Assembly (NCBI RefSeq): GCF_003604215.1
Contig: NZ_QXGS01000002.1
Coordinates: 430,841 to 494,840 of the forward strand
Direction: 5' to 3'
DNA from: Teichococcus vastitatis
GTDB lineage: Bacteria > Pseudomonadota > Alphaproteobacteria > Acetobacterales > Acetobacteraceae
DNA: 64,000 nt
This document shows positions 8,654 through 17,571 of the stretch, one piece after another; positions within the stretch are counted from its first letter, which is position 1; each line of letters opens with the position of its first letter. The position numbers and the translations under genes are program-made. The notes beneath the pieces were generated by a model. It had not been told where the DNA came from, searched no databases, and saw only the letters and a program-made list of their open reading frames with translations.

Positions 8654-9523
8654 TCAGGCCGCCTTGGGCAGCAGGCGCGACGTGCGCTCGGCCCAGTCGA
8701 AGTACAGCGCGCGGGCCTTCTGCGCGACCGGCCCGATCGGCAGGGCGCGGCCCTCGAAATTGGTGCAATACTGCACCTTGCCGAAATTGCCGGTGGCGAA
8801 GATCTCGTCGGCCTCGTGCAGCATCTGCTCGGTGACGATGCATTCGCGCGCCTCGATGCCCGCTTCCCGCAGCAGGCCGAGCACGCGGGAGCGGGTGATG
8901 CCGGCGAGGTAGGTGCCGTTGGAGACCGGCGTCATCACCACCCCGTCCTTGACCAGCATCAGGTTGGAGGTGGCGAATTCGGCGATGTTGCCCTCGTGGT
9001 CGCGCATCACCGCGTTGTCGAAGCCGCGCTCCCGCGCCGCGCCGGCGGCGCGGGATGAGTTCGGGTACAGGCAGGACGCCTTGGCATCGGTTGGCGCCAT
9101 GTCGGAGGCCGGGCGGCGGAACGGCACCATGCAGGCCGAGAAGCCCTTGGACACGTCCGGCATCGGCGAATCGTAGATCGACAGGATGAACTCGGTGGTG
9201 CGGCCATCCGGCTGCGCCGCGCCGATGCCCTGGCGCACGAAGAACATCGGCCGGATGTACAGCTCGGCATCGGCCGGCATCATCGCCACGCCCTCGCGGC
9301 ACAGCGCCTCGATCTCCGCGGCGCTGTGGGTGGGCTGCATCATCATGGCGTGGGCGGAGCGGATCACGCGCTGGCAGTGCTGGTCGAGGTCCGGCACCAG
9401 GCCGCGGATGGAGCGCGCGCCGTCGAACAGGATCGAGCCCAGCCAGAAGGCGTGGTCCATCGGGCCGAGCACCTTCGGCTCCTCGGTCATCCACTTGCCG
9501 CCGTGCCAGAAGACGCCCGCCAT
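8654..9523 (-). CDS. ilvE: Branched-chain amino acid aminotransferase (class IV PLP enzyme)
   Basis: Exchanges the amino group between glutamate and the 2-oxo acids of leucine, isoleucine and valine. At 289 residues it has the fold-type IV layout: PMDHAFWLGSILFDGARSIRG near the N-terminus, a probable PLP lysine at Lys148 (DAKASCLYPN), EFATSNLMLVKDG, NGTYLAGITRSRVL and EADEIFATGNFGKV. The start at 9523 has AAAGGA 9 nt upstream and gives MAGVFWHGGKW; the longer open frame upstream has no comparable signal. D-amino-acid transaminase or aminodeoxychorismate lyase are the alternatives within the fold, but overall the protein resembles the IlvE group best. Confidence 0.9.
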   Translation of the reverse strand: MAGVFWHGGKWMTEEPKVLGPMDHAFWLGSILFDGARSIRGLVPDLDQHCQRVIRSAHAMMMQPTHSAAEIEALCREGVAMMPADAELYIRPMFFVRQGIGAAQPDGRTTEFILSIYDSPMPDVSKGFSACMVPFRRPASDMAPTDAKASCLYPNSSRAAGAARERGFDNAVMRDHEGNIAEFATSNLMLVKDGVVMTPVSNGTYLAGITRSRVLGLLREAGIEARECIVTEQMLHEADEIFATGNFGKVQYCTNFEGRALPIGPVAQKARALYFDWAERTSRLLPKAA

Positions 9524-9591
9524 GATCCGTATCCTTTTATCGCTTGCCACAGGAGGGGGCGGAGAGTGGCACGGCCGCCGCCGGGTTTGAA

Positions 9592-9614
9592 GGGCGCGCG
9601 CGCGACGCGCGCCC
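9592..9614 (-). terminator. GC hairpin after the D-cysteine desulfhydrase gene
   Basis: 8 bp perfect arms (9592-9599 and 9607-9614) with a 7 nt loop, starting just past the stop at 9622 on the minus strand. It lacks a T-run and may only attenuate readthrough into the aminotransferase gene. Confidence 0.35.
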
Positions 9615-9621
9615 CGACGCG

Positions 9622-10638
9622 TCAGCCGACGCCGAACGCGTCCGGATAGGCGAACAGCCCGACCGCGCCGCCCGTGTGCAGGAACACCACGTTCTCGTCC
9701 TTGCCGAAGCGGCCCTGGCGCACCAGGTCGATCAGCCCGGCCATGCCCTTGCCGGAATAAACCGGGTCGAGCAGGATGCCCTCCTTCTCGGCCAGCAGCC
9801 GGATGGCATCGACCATGCCCTCGGTCGGAATGCCGTAGCCCTGGCCGACATAGTCGCAATTGGCCACCACATGCTCCGCCCGCACCGTGCCCTCCGGCAG
9901 GCCGAGATGCGCCGCGGTGCGCTGCGCCAGGGACAGCACATTGGCTTCCTGCTGCGGGCGCGGCGCGCGCACGCCGATGCCCAGCACCGGGATGCCCGCG
10001 TTTAGCGCGACCAGCCCCGCCACCAGCCCGGCCTGGGTGCCGGAGGAGCCGGTGGCGTGCACCAGGTGGTCGATGCGCAGCCCCATCTCGGCCGCCTGGT
10101 TCACCAGCTCCAGCGCGGCGTTGACATAGCCCAGCGCGCCCACCGGGTTGGAGCCGCCGCCCGGGATCACGTAGGGCCTGTGGCCTTCCGCGCGCAGCTC
10201 GGCGGCGCGCGCCTCCATGGCGGCGGCCATGTCGGTGCCGCCGGGGAAGCGGCTGATCGTGGCGCCGTGCAGCAGGTCCAGCAGCACGTTGCCGGAGCGG
10301 GCATAGGCCGCGTCCTCATACCCCGTGCGGTCTTCCAGCAGGATGTGGCAGGCCAGACCGAGCTTGGCCGCCGCCGCCGCTGTTTGCCGCGCATGGTTGG
10401 ACTGCGTGGCGCCCTGGGTGATCACCGTGTCGGCGCCGGCGCCGTCATGCTGGGCCAGCGCGTCGGCCATCAGGTATTCCAGCTTGCGCGTCTTGTTGCC
10501 GCCGGTGGACAGGCCGGTCGCGTCATCGCGCTTGATCCACAGCCGCGGCCCGCCGAGATGCTTCGACAGGTTCTCCATCGGCTCCAGCGGCGTCGGCAGG
10601 TGGCCGAGGCGGATGCGCGGAAAGCGGGCGAGGTTCAT
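9622..10638 (-). CDS. dcyD: D-cysteine desulfhydrase / ACC deaminase family PLP enzyme
   Basis: A fold-type II PLP enzyme that would break D-cysteine into pyruvate, sulfide and ammonia. At 338 residues it has the expected length. The PLP-binding lysine is Lys49 in [15 protein letters not shown], followed by [19 protein letters not shown] and the phosphate-binding [17 protein letters not shown]. The ATG at 10638 has GGAG about 10 nt upstream. 1-aminocyclopropane-1-carboxylate deaminase is the closest alternative; distinguishing the two needs active-site comparison. The gene lies upstream of ilvE on the same strand, separated by 98 nt with a hairpin. Confidence 0.85.
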   Translation of the reverse strand: MNLARFPRIRLGHLPTPLEPMENLSKHLGGPRLWIKRDDATGLSTGGNKTRKLEYLMADALAQHDGAGADTVITQGATQSNHARQTAAAAAKLGLACHILLEDRTGYEDAAYARSGNVLLDLLHGATISRFPGGTDMAAAMEARAAELRAEGHRPYVIPGGGSNPVGALGYVNAALELVNQAAEMGLRIDHLVHATGSSGTQAGLVAGLVALNAGIPVLGIGVRAPRPQQEANVLSLAQRTAAHLGLPEGTVRAEHVVANCDYVGQGYGIPTEGMVDAIRLLAEKEGILLDPVYSGKGMAGLIDLVRQGRFGKDENVVFLHTGGAVGLFAYPDAFGVG

Positions 10639-10789
10639 GGCGTTTCTCCGGTGACGTGTTGTTGCCGGAGCCTAGGCCGCCCTCCGCGCCGGGCAAAGCC
10701 CGGCAGCCGGTCCGGCGTCAGGAATGGGGCGGCAGCATGGAACGGTGAGGGGGGCAGCGTCCCGTCCGGCCGCGTGCTATCGCGCGCCG

Positions 10790-11578
10790 ATGCCCCAACC
10801 CCCGACCCGCCGGCCGCCTCCCGGCCCTGTCCGTCCCCCCGCCCCGGAACCTGACCGGCTGTGCGGCCCCGCCGCCGTCGGCGCTGCCTTTGTGCGCCGC
10901 CCGGAAGCGGTGCTGCGCCTGTTCTACGCCGAGTCGCGCCGGGAGGTGGCCGGGCCGTTCTGCGCCCGCATGGCGCGCGACAAGAAGCCCTACCGGGAGG
11001 TGCCGCCGGAGGAGCTGGCAAAGATCGCCGGCACCACCCACCATGGCGGCATCGTGGCCGTGGCCACGCCCCGCCGCGTGCCGCGCCTGCCGGACATCCT
11101 GCCGGACATCCTGCCCGAGCCGATGTTCCGCGCCGGGCTGCTGCCGGTGCTGGACGGCATCGGCAACCCGCACAACCTCGGCGCCATCGCCCGCTCGGCG
11201 GCGTTCTTCGGCTGCGGCGCGCTGATGCTGTCGGGCGATCCGCGCCAGGCCGGCGTGTCCGACGCCGCCTTCCGCACCAGCGAGGGCGGGCTGGAGGCGC
11301 TGGAGCTGGTGCGCGCGCCCGACCTGCCCGGCGCGCTGCACCGGCTGGCGCCGCATTGCCTCACGGTGGCCGCCGTGGCGCGCGGCGGCATGGCGCCCGG
11401 GGCGGTGCCGCGCGACCGGCCGATCGCCCTGGTGCTGGGCAATGAGGAGGGCGGCCTGCCGGAGGCGACGCTGGCCGCCTGCGCCGCCCGGGTGACGCTG
11501 CCGGGGTCCGGCGTGGTGGAAAGCCTGAACGTGTCCGTGGCGGCGGCGGTGCTGATCCATAGCCTTGCGCGCATGTAA
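10790..11578 (+). CDS. TrmH/SpoU-family 2'-O-ribose RNA methyltransferase
   Basis: Methylates a ribose 2'-hydroxyl in rRNA or tRNA using AdoMet through a trefoil-knot fold. The three SPOUT motifs are clear in the 262-residue product: GNPHNLGAIARSAAFFG (126-142), LGNEEGGLPEA, and LPGSGVVESLNVSVAAAVLI near the C-terminus. An N-terminal substrate-binding segment (about 25-95) precedes them, after a proline-rich leader. The ATG at 10790 begins MPQPPTRRP; the frame is open to 10724 without a better signal. A short PDIL repeat sits at about 101-109. RlmB-like or TrmH-like specificity cannot be told apart from the sequence. Confidence 0.9.
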   Translation: MPQPPTRRPPPGPVRPPAPEPDRLCGPAAVGAAFVRRPEAVLRLFYAESRREVAGPFCARMARDKKPYREVPPEELAKIAGTTHHGGIVAVATPRRVPRLPDILPDILPEPMFRAGLLPVLDGIGNPHNLGAIARSAAFFGCGALMLSGDPRQAGVSDAAFRTSEGGLEALELVRAPDLPGALHRLAPHCLTVAAVARGGMAPGAVPRDRPIALVLGNEEGGLPEATLAACAARVTLPGSGVVESLNVSVAAAVLIHSLARM

Positions 11579-11643
11579 TCCTGCTTGATGCGCGCGGAAT
11601 GCTGCGCCAGAACGGCCGCGGATCCCACGGAGTTCCCAACGCC

Positions 11644-12645
11644 ATGACCATCCGCCGTCGTGCCCTGCTGGGCGCCGCCGCCTTCCCCGCCGCCCTGGCC
11701 GCGCCGGCGGTTGTCCGCGCGCAGGCCGGCTTTCCGTCCCGCACGCTGCGCATCGTGGTGCCCTATGCGGCGGGCGGCTCGGTTGACATGACCGGCCGCC
11801 TGATGGCGCAGATGCTGCAGCCGGTGCTGGGCCAGAGCGTGGTGGTGGACAACCGCGGCGGCGCCGGCGGCAATCTCGGCGCCGCCGAGGCCGCGCGGTC
11901 CGAGCCGGATGGGCACACCCTGCTGCTCGGCGCCGCCTCCATCCTGGCGGCCAACAAGTTCCTCTACACCAAGTCGATGCCGATCGACCCGTTGAAGGAT
12001 CTGGCGCCGGTGACCCGCGTCACCACCGGCACGGTCTACATGACGGTGAACAGCAACAGCCCCTACAAGAGCTTTGCCGAGGTCATCGCGGCCGCCAAGA
12101 AGGACCCGGGCAAGCTGACCATGGGCTCCTCCGGCACCGGCACGATCAGCCACCTCACCATCGCCAAGGTGAACAAGGCGACCGGCGCCGACATCACCCA
12201 CGTGCCCTATCGCGGCGGCGCCCCGGCGCTGCAGGACCTGCTGGCCGGCAACATCGACATGATGTTCGACGTGATCCCGCTCTCCATGGCGCATGTGCGC
12301 GAGGGCCGGCTGCGCGTGCTGGCCGCCGCCTCGGCCGAGCGCACCACCTTTGCCGAGGAGCTGAAGAACGTGCCGGCGATGAAGGAGCTGCTGCCCGGCT
12401 CCAACATCGACATGCAGTCCTGGTACGGCGTCAACGTCCCCGCCGGGGTGCCGGCCGACCGCATCGCCCGGCTGCACGACGCCATCGTCAAGGTGGTCGA
12501 CACCGACGAGTTCCGCTCCAAGATGGAGCCGAACGGCTTCACCACCGTGGTGGACCGCAGCCCGGCCGAATACGGCGCCTACATCGCCTCGCAGGAAGCG
12601 GTGTGGCGGGCGCTGGTTCAGGAATCGGGCGCCAGCCTGGACTGA
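11644..12645 (+). CDS. TctC/Bug-family tricarboxylate-type periplasmic binding protein
   Basis: A 333-residue periplasmic solute-binding protein of the tripartite tricarboxylate transporter family. A Tat-like leader (TIRRRALLGAAAF, then AAPAVVRAQA) is predicted to be cut near residue 27. Family signatures follow: IVVPYAAGGSVDMTGR, VVVDNRGGAGGNLGA, GSSGTGTISHL and VPYRGGAPALQDLLAG. The start at 11644 is preceded by GGAG. No TctA/TctB membrane subunits are nearby, which is common for this expanded family, so the ligand is unknown. The exported hydratase gene follows on the same strand 191 nt downstream. Confidence 0.92.
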   Translation: MTIRRRALLGAAAFPAALAAPAVVRAQAGFPSRTLRIVVPYAAGGSVDMTGRLMAQMLQPVLGQSVVVDNRGGAGGNLGAAEAARSEPDGHTLLLGAASILAANKFLYTKSMPIDPLKDLAPVTRVTTGTVYMTVNSNSPYKSFAEVIAAAKKDPGKLTMGSSGTGTISHLTIAKVNKATGADITHVPYRGGAPALQDLLAGNIDMMFDVIPLSMAHVREGRLRVLAAASAERTTFAEELKNVPAMKELLPGSNIDMQSWYGVNVPAGVPADRIARLHDAIVKVVDTDEFRSKMEPNGFTTVVDRSPAEYGAYIASQEAVWRALVQESGASLD

Positions 12646-12836
12646 GCCGCCTGGACCGAGCCCCGCTGGCCCGAGCCGCCCGGGACTGATCCGTCCTGCG
12701 GCGGCCCGTTCCGCCGGGCGCGGCGGGGCCCGCCCGGCGCCGCCCGCCGGGTAACGGCGGAACTTTCCGCGCTGCGTGGCTGATGCGGCGGCGCCAAGCC
12801 TGTTCTAGACTGGCCGGCTCCACGGAGAACCACCGC

Positions 12837-13745
12837 ATGCGCCGCCATTCCACCGCGCTTTCCGCCGCCGCGCTGGCCCTCGCCCTGCTGGCCGGCCCCG
12901 GCATGTCCCCGGCCCGCGCCGCGAGCGAGGCGCCGCCGCCGGAACTGACCTGCCCCGACGACGCCGCGATGCAGGCCATGGCCGCCTCGCTGCTGGACAA
13001 GGCGCCGGTGCAGCCCTTCGGCCGCAGCCTGTCCTTGCGCGACGGCCTGTGCGCCCAGGGCAAGCTGGTGGAGGCGATGAAGAAGCGGCTCGGCGACACG
13101 GTGGGCTGGAAGGTCGGGCTGACCAACGCGGCGGCGCAGAAGCGCTTCGGCACCGACCACCCCGTGGCCGGCCCGATCTATGCCGAAACGGTGCGCGCGA
13201 AATCCGGTGCCACCCTGCCGGCGAAGTTCGGCGCCAGGCCAGCGATCGAGGCCGACCTTCTGGTCCGCGTGAAGGATGCCGGCATCAACCAAGCGGGCGA
13301 GAACCACGTCGAGATCCTGCGGCATATCGACCAGGTGATCCCCTTCATCGAGATGCCGGACCTCGCCTTGGAGGACCTGTCGAAGATGAATGGTCCGAAC
13401 CTCCTGGCGATCGGCGTCGGCGCCCGGCTCGGCGTGGTGGGGGCGCCGATCCTGCCGGAAGCGACGGAGGATTTCGCCCGCCGCCTCGGCAGCATGACGG
13501 TGACGCTGCAGGCCGAGGGCAAGGAGCCGTCCTCGGCGCCCGGCACGGCGCTGCTCGGCCATCCGCTGAACGTCATCCCCTGGCTGGTGAAGGAGCTGGC
13601 CGCGCGCGGCACGGCGCTGCACCCGGGCGACCTGATCTCGCTGGGCGGCTTCTCGCCCGCCCTGCCCGCCGAGCCCGGCGCCTGGAGCGTCACCTATTCC
13701 GGCCTGCAGGCCGAGCCGGCGCGGGTGGCGGTGACGCTGGAGTAA
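12837..13745 (+). CDS. Exported 2-keto-4-pentenoate hydratase-like protein (FAH fold)
   Basis: A 302-residue protein of the MhpD/fumarylacetoacetate hydrolase fold: GDTVGWKVGLTNAAAQKRFG, VAGPIYAETV, IEADLLVRV, VIPFIEMPD and LGHPLNVIPWLV. Cytosolic members hydrate 2-hydroxypenta-2,4-dienoate in aromatic ring cleavage. This one instead begins with a clear Sec signal peptide, MRRHSTALSAAALALALLAG to PARAASEA (about 1-32), implying periplasmic location. The start at 12837 is supported by GGAG at 12824-12827. It sits beside a periplasmic binding protein rather than ring-cleavage genes, so its substrate is open. Confidence 0.85.
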   Translation: MRRHSTALSAAALALALLAGPGMSPARAASEAPPPELTCPDDAAMQAMAASLLDKAPVQPFGRSLSLRDGLCAQGKLVEAMKKRLGDTVGWKVGLTNAAAQKRFGTDHPVAGPIYAETVRAKSGATLPAKFGARPAIEADLLVRVKDAGINQAGENHVEILRHIDQVIPFIEMPDLALEDLSKMNGPNLLAIGVGARLGVVGAPILPEATEDFARRLGSMTVTLQAEGKEPSSAPGTALLGHPLNVIPWLVKELAARGTALHPGDLISLGGFSPALPAEPGAWSVTYSGLQAEPARVAVTLE

Positions 13746-13760
13746 GGCCGCGGCGGGGAT

Positions 13761-13778
13761 CCGCGCGCATGCGCGCGG
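13761..13778. terminator. Palindrome between convergent hydratase and TauE/SafE genes
   Basis: A perfect 18 bp palindrome (8 nt arms around a central AT) lies 15 nt after the hydratase stop and 45 nt before the stop of the convergent gene. A bidirectional terminator is likely, though it has no T-run. Confidence 0.4.
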
Positions 13779-13823
13779 GCGGCCGCGGCCGCCACCCGTG
13801 CCGCGGCGCCTGGGGAGGGCGGC

Positions 13824-14570
13824 TCATCCCAGGCCGCGCCAGGCCAGCTCGCCCCCCAACGCCAGCAGGCCGAGAAAGAAGCACAGCCTGAAGGTGCCCG
13901 GCCGCACCCGGGCGCGCAGCCACCCGCCCAGCGCCATGCCGGCCAGCGCGGGAACCAGCGCGAGCAGGGAAGCGCCGGCGGCCTGCAGGGGCAGTGCGTC
14001 GTGCCAGAACAGCCCGGCGGCGAGGGCCAGGGTGGAGACGGTGAAGGACAGGCCCAGCGCCTGCACCAGGTCGTCGCGCGCCAGCCCCAGCGCCGCGAGA
14101 TACGGCACGGCCGGGATCACGAACACCCCGGTCGCCCCCGTCACCACGCCGGTGACCGCGCCCAGCACCGGGCCGGCCCAGGGTTCGGCGCGCGGCGGCA
14201 CGCGCAGGGCGGGCCCGAACAGTCCGACCACCGCATAGGCCGCGAGGGCGAGGCCCAGCGCCGTCGTGGCGGCCCCGGTCGCCGGGCCGGCGATCAGGCC
14301 GGAGCCCGCGACGGTGCCGAGGGCGATGCCGAGCATCATGCCCCGCAGGCGGCGCAGCAGCGCGCCGAAGCGCGGTCCGGCGAGAAGCTGCCAGAGATTG
14401 GTCACCAGCGAAGGCACCAGCAGCAGGGCCGCGGCCTGCACCGGCGGCATGACGAGGCCGAGAAGGCCCATCGCCACGGTGGGCAGGCCGAGGCCGATCA
14501 CGCCCTTCACCACGCCGGCAAGCAGAAAGGTGCCGGCGATGATGGGGATGGAGAAGATGCTGTCGCTCAT
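13824..14570 (-). CDS. TauE/SafE-family (sulfite exporter-like) membrane permease
   Basis: A 248-residue inner-membrane protein with about eight hydrophobic helices and the duplicated TauE/SafE pattern: GVVKGVIGLGLPTVAMGLL in the first half and VTGVVTGATGVFVIPAVPYLAALGL in the second. The family moves small anions such as sulfite, sulfoacetate or other organosulfonates. The ATG at 14570 gives MSDSIFSIPIIAG; no strong ribosome site is visible, and the longer open frame upstream overlaps the divergent regulator gene. It is transcribed divergently from a LysR gene 97 nt away, the classic arrangement for a regulator and its target. Confidence 0.88.
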   Translation of the reverse strand: MSDSIFSIPIIAGTFLLAGVVKGVIGLGLPTVAMGLLGLVMPPVQAAALLLVPSLVTNLWQLLAGPRFGALLRRLRGMMLGIALGTVAGSGLIAGPATGAATTALGLALAAYAVVGLFGPALRVPPRAEPWAGPVLGAVTGVVTGATGVFVIPAVPYLAALGLARDDLVQALGLSFTVSTLALAAGLFWHDALPLQAAGASLLALVPALAGMALGGWLRARVRPGTFRLCFFLGLLALGGELAWRGLG

Positions 14571-14667
14571 GATCGCCAGGCTGCGGCCGGCACGGGCTCG
14601 CCACAATGCGGGAGTGGTGTAGCCTGCCTTCGGCACCCACAGAGGCACCCGCCCCCGAACACGGCTG

Positions 14668-15585
14668 ATGCATTTCGACCTCACGGATCTGCGCCTGTTC
14701 CTGCACGTGGCCGAGGCCGGAAGCATCACGGCCGGCGCCGCGCGCTCCGGCCTCGCCCTGGCCTCGGCCAGCGCCCGGGTGCGGGGCATGGAGGCGCAGG
14801 CCTGCGTGCCGCTGCTGGAGCGCGGCCGCCGCGGCGTGGTGCCGACGCCGGCGGGCCGCACGCTGCTGCACCATGCCCGGGTGATGACCGGGCAGATGGA
14901 ACGGATGCGCGGCGAGCTGGGCGAGTTCGCGCACGGGCTGAAGGGCCATGTGCGCCTGCTCGCCAACACGGCTGCGGCGGCCGAGTTCCTGCCGGAGATC
15001 CTGGCCGGCTTCCTGCTGGCCAACCCGAATGTGGACGTGGACCTCGACGAACTGCCCAGCCCCGAGGTCGCGCGGGCCGTCGCGGAAGGGCTGGCCGAGA
15101 TCGGCATCGCCGCCGACCATGCCGACCTGTCGGGCTTGGAGGCCCGGCCGTTCCGCCGGGACCGCCTGGTGCTGGCCGTGCCGCCGGGGCACGCTCTGGC
15201 CGGGCGCCAGCGGATCGCCTTCGCCGAGGCGCTGGCCAGCGAGTTCATCGGCCTGTCGGATCACAGCGCCCTGGGCGGGCACCTGGCCCGGCACGCGGCG
15301 CGGACGGGCGCGCAGGTGCGGGTGCGCGTACGGGTGCGGGGGCTGGACGCCGCCTGCCGGATGGTGGCGCTCGGCGCCGGTGTCGCCGTGATCCCGGAAG
15401 CGGCGGCGGCCCGCTGGATGGGCCACCCGGCGGACCCGCGGAGGGACAGCGCCGGCCTGGTTCTGGTGCCGCTGGAGGATGCCTGGGCCGAGCGCCGCCT
15501 CCTGGTGGTGGTGCGCCGGCTCGACCTGCTGCCGTCCCATGCGCGGCGGCTGGCGGAGCATCTCGCGGGCGCCGGAGCGCCATGA
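14668..15585 (+). CDS. LysR-family transcriptional regulator
   Basis: A 305-residue regulator with an N-terminal winged helix-turn-helix (about 1-62: [32 protein letters not shown]) and a LysR substrate domain (about 90-295: [33 protein letters not shown]). It reads away from the TauE/SafE gene and probably controls it, acting at the 97 nt divergent region. Residues about 210-220 hold a run of alternating Val/Arg (VRVRVRVRG), which is unusual but in frame. The effector is unknown. Confidence 0.9.
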   Translation: MHFDLTDLRLFLHVAEAGSITAGAARSGLALASASARVRGMEAQACVPLLERGRRGVVPTPAGRTLLHHARVMTGQMERMRGELGEFAHGLKGHVRLLANTAAAAEFLPEILAGFLLANPNVDVDLDELPSPEVARAVAEGLAEIGIAADHADLSGLEARPFRRDRLVLAVPPGHALAGRQRIAFAEALASEFIGLSDHSALGGHLARHAARTGAQVRVRVRVRGLDAACRMVALGAGVAVIPEAAAARWMGHPADPRRDSAGLVLVPLEDAWAERRLLVVVRRLDLLPSHARRLAEHLAGAGAP

Positions 15586-15772
15586 CCAGCGCCTAAACGA
15601 CGCGTGGCCGCCCCCGGCACCGCGATTGCGGTCCGGGATTCGCGGCTCCGGGATCTTGCGCGGCTGTAACCGGGGCCGGACAGGCGCTTTTCGGTTCCAT
15701 GCTCTTGACCAGGGGCGCAACCGGGCGCATCGCCTTACCCATTCCCCACGTCGTGGTGCAGAGGGCCCCGCC

Positions 15773-16549
15773 ATGCTGGCCTTGCGAGTGATTCCGTGCC
15801 TGGACGTCAAGGACGGGCGGGTTGTGAAAGGGGTGAACTTCGTCGCGCTCCGCGATGCCGGTGACCCGGTGGAGCAGGCCCGCGCCTATGACCGAGAGGG
15901 AGCCGACGAGATCACCTTCCTCGACATCGGTGCGACGCATGAGAACCGCGACACCATGTACGACGTGGTGTCGCGCACCGCGGCCGAGGTGTTCATCCCG
16001 CTCACCGTCGGCGGCGGGGTGCGCTCGGTGGAGGATGTGCGCCGCCTGCTGCTGGCCGGGGCCGACAAGGCATCCATCAACTCCGCCGCCGTGTCCGACC
16101 CCGACCTGGTGCGCCGCGCGGCCGAGGCCTTCGGCTCCCAGGCCATCGTGGTGGCGATCGATGCCCGCGCCGTGTCGTCCGGCCGGTGGGAAATCTTCAC
16201 CCATGGCGGCCGCCGCGCCACCGGCATCGACGCCCTGGACTGGGCGGCGCGCATGGCCTCGCTCGGCGCCGGCGAGCTGCTGGTGACCTCGATGGACCGC
16301 GACGGCACCAAATCGGGCTTCGACCTCGACCTGCTGCGGGCGCTGCGGCGGCGGGTGCGGCTGCCGCTGGTGGCGTCAGGCGGCGTCGGCGAGGCGCGGC
16401 ACTTCGTGCAGGGGGCCGAGGCCGGCGCGACCGGCCTGCTGGCCGCCAGCGTGTTTCACTATGGGGAGATGCGCATCGGAGAGGCCAAGGCGGCACTGGC
16501 CGCCGCCGGCCTGCCGGTGCGCCCGGTTCTGCTGGGAAAGGTGGCCTGA
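15773..16549 (+). CDS. hisF: Imidazole glycerol phosphate synthase subunit HisF
   Basis: The cyclase subunit of the HisFH complex: it uses ammonia from HisH to convert PRFAR to imidazole glycerol phosphate and AICAR in histidine biosynthesis. The 258-residue TIM barrel carries both catalytic aspartates, Asp11 ([14 protein letters not shown]) and Asp130 (VVAIDARAV), and the phosphate loops TVGGGVRS and ASGGVG. The start at 15773 gives [11 protein letters not shown] as in the family. hisE begins immediately after its stop codon. HisH, HisA and the other his genes are not in the window. Confidence 0.97.
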   Translation: MLALRVIPCLDVKDGRVVKGVNFVALRDAGDPVEQARAYDREGADEITFLDIGATHENRDTMYDVVSRTAAEVFIPLTVGGGVRSVEDVRRLLLAGADKASINSAAVSDPDLVRRAAEAFGSQAIVVAIDARAVSSGRWEIFTHGGRRATGIDALDWAARMASLGAGELLVTSMDRDGTKSGFDLDLLRALRRRVRLPLVASGGVGEARHFVQGAEAGATGLLAASVFHYGEMRIGEAKAALAAAGLPVRPVLLGKVA

Positions 16550-17104
16550 ATGGCGAAGGACGCGAAAAAGAAGCCAGTGAAGGCCAAGGCGCTGCCAAAG
16601 AGGGCGGCCGTGAAGACCAAGGCGGTGCCGAAGGCGGCGAGGGCGCTGCCGATGCCCGACGCGATCCCCGCCGCGGCGGCGCCGCGCAAGGCCACTCTGC
16701 GGGCCGAGGCGCGCCACCTGGCGCCGCTGGACGTGGCGGCGCCGGGTGACGTCAACGTGCTGCAGCGGCTGTGGGACACAGTGGAAGCGCGCCGCCTGTC
16801 CGGCGACACCACTCAGTCGCATTCCGCCCGGCTGATGGCGCGCGGCACGCCCAAGGTGGCGCAGAAGCTGGGCGAGGAGGCGGTGGAATGCGTCATCGAG
16901 GCGACGCTCGGCAACCGCCGCGAAACCGTGCTGGAGAGCGCCGACCTGTTGTATCACCTGATCGTGCTGTGGGTGGATGCCGGCATCCGGCCGGACGAGG
17001 TGTGGTCGGAGCTGACCCGGCGCGAGGGCATCTCCGGCATCGTCGAGAAGGCGTCCCGGCCCAAGGGCATCCTGCGCGCCGCCGAGACCACCAAGCTGCC
17101 CTGA
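16550..17104 (+). CDS. hisE: Phosphoribosyl-ATP pyrophosphatase HisE with Lys/Ala/Pro-rich N-terminal extension
   Basis: Hydrolyses phosphoribosyl-ATP to phosphoribosyl-AMP and pyrophosphate, the second step of histidine synthesis. The all-alpha MazG-like domain occupies about residues 68-184 ([40 protein letters not shown]). Ahead of it lie some 65 extra residues, [20 protein letters not shown] and onward, lysine- and alanine-rich and probably disordered. HisE is normally about 105-110 residues. The ATG at 16550 directly follows the hisF stop, so the extension is expressed unless an internal start is used; no in-frame ATG with a good ribosome site lies close to the domain. Confidence 0.93.
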   Translation: MAKDAKKKPVKAKALPKRAAVKTKAVPKAARALPMPDAIPAAAAPRKATLRAEARHLAPLDVAAPGDVNVLQRLWDTVEARRLSGDTTQSHSARLMARGTPKVAQKLGEEAVECVIEATLGNRRETVLESADLLYHLIVLWVDAGIRPDEVWSELTRREGISGIVEKASRPKGILRAAETTKLP

Positions 17105-17125
17105 CGCTTCACGAAAGGAACCGCC

Positions 17126-17506
17126 ATGCCAGTGTCCGGCCTGCCGCCCTATGATGACGGCAACATCTTCGCCCGCATCCTGCGCGGCGAGATCCCGGCG
17201 CGAAAGGTCTATGACGACGCGCACGCCCTGGCCTTCCACGACATCGCGCCGCAGGCCCCGGTGCATGTGCTGGTGATCCCGAAGGGCGCCTATGTCTCGG
17301 TGGCGGATTTCTCCGCCCAGGCCAGCCCGGAGGAGGTGGCCGGCTTCTGGCGCGCCGTGGCCCAGGTGGCGCGGCAGCTCGGGCTGGAGAACCAGGGCTT
17401 CCGGGTGCTGACCAACATGGGCGCCGATGCCGGGCAGGAAGTGCCGCATTTCCACGTCCACATCTTCGGCGGCAAGCCGCTCGGCCCGATGCTGGCGCGC
17501 GGCTGA
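17126..17506 (+). CDS. HIT-family nucleotide hydrolase (HinT-like)
   Basis: A 126-residue histidine-triad protein with DGNIFARILRGEIPARKVYDD at the N-terminus and the catalytic triad HFHVHIFGG (His108, His110, His112). HinT-type enzymes hydrolyse nucleoside phosphoramidates such as AMP-lysine. It follows hisE by 21 nt, with AAAGGA before the ATG, and is probably co-transcribed with the his genes, a placement often seen in alphaproteobacteria. Confidence 0.93.
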   Translation: MPVSGLPPYDDGNIFARILRGEIPARKVYDDAHALAFHDIAPQAPVHVLVIPKGAYVSVADFSAQASPEEVAGFWRAVAQVARQLGLENQGFRVLTNMGADAGQEVPHFHVHIFGGKPLGPMLARG

Positions 17507-17571
17507 GGCGCGCCGATCTGCGGCGGCGGATCTTGATCGGCCGCCGCCGCATCGCCACCCTTTCACCCGAC

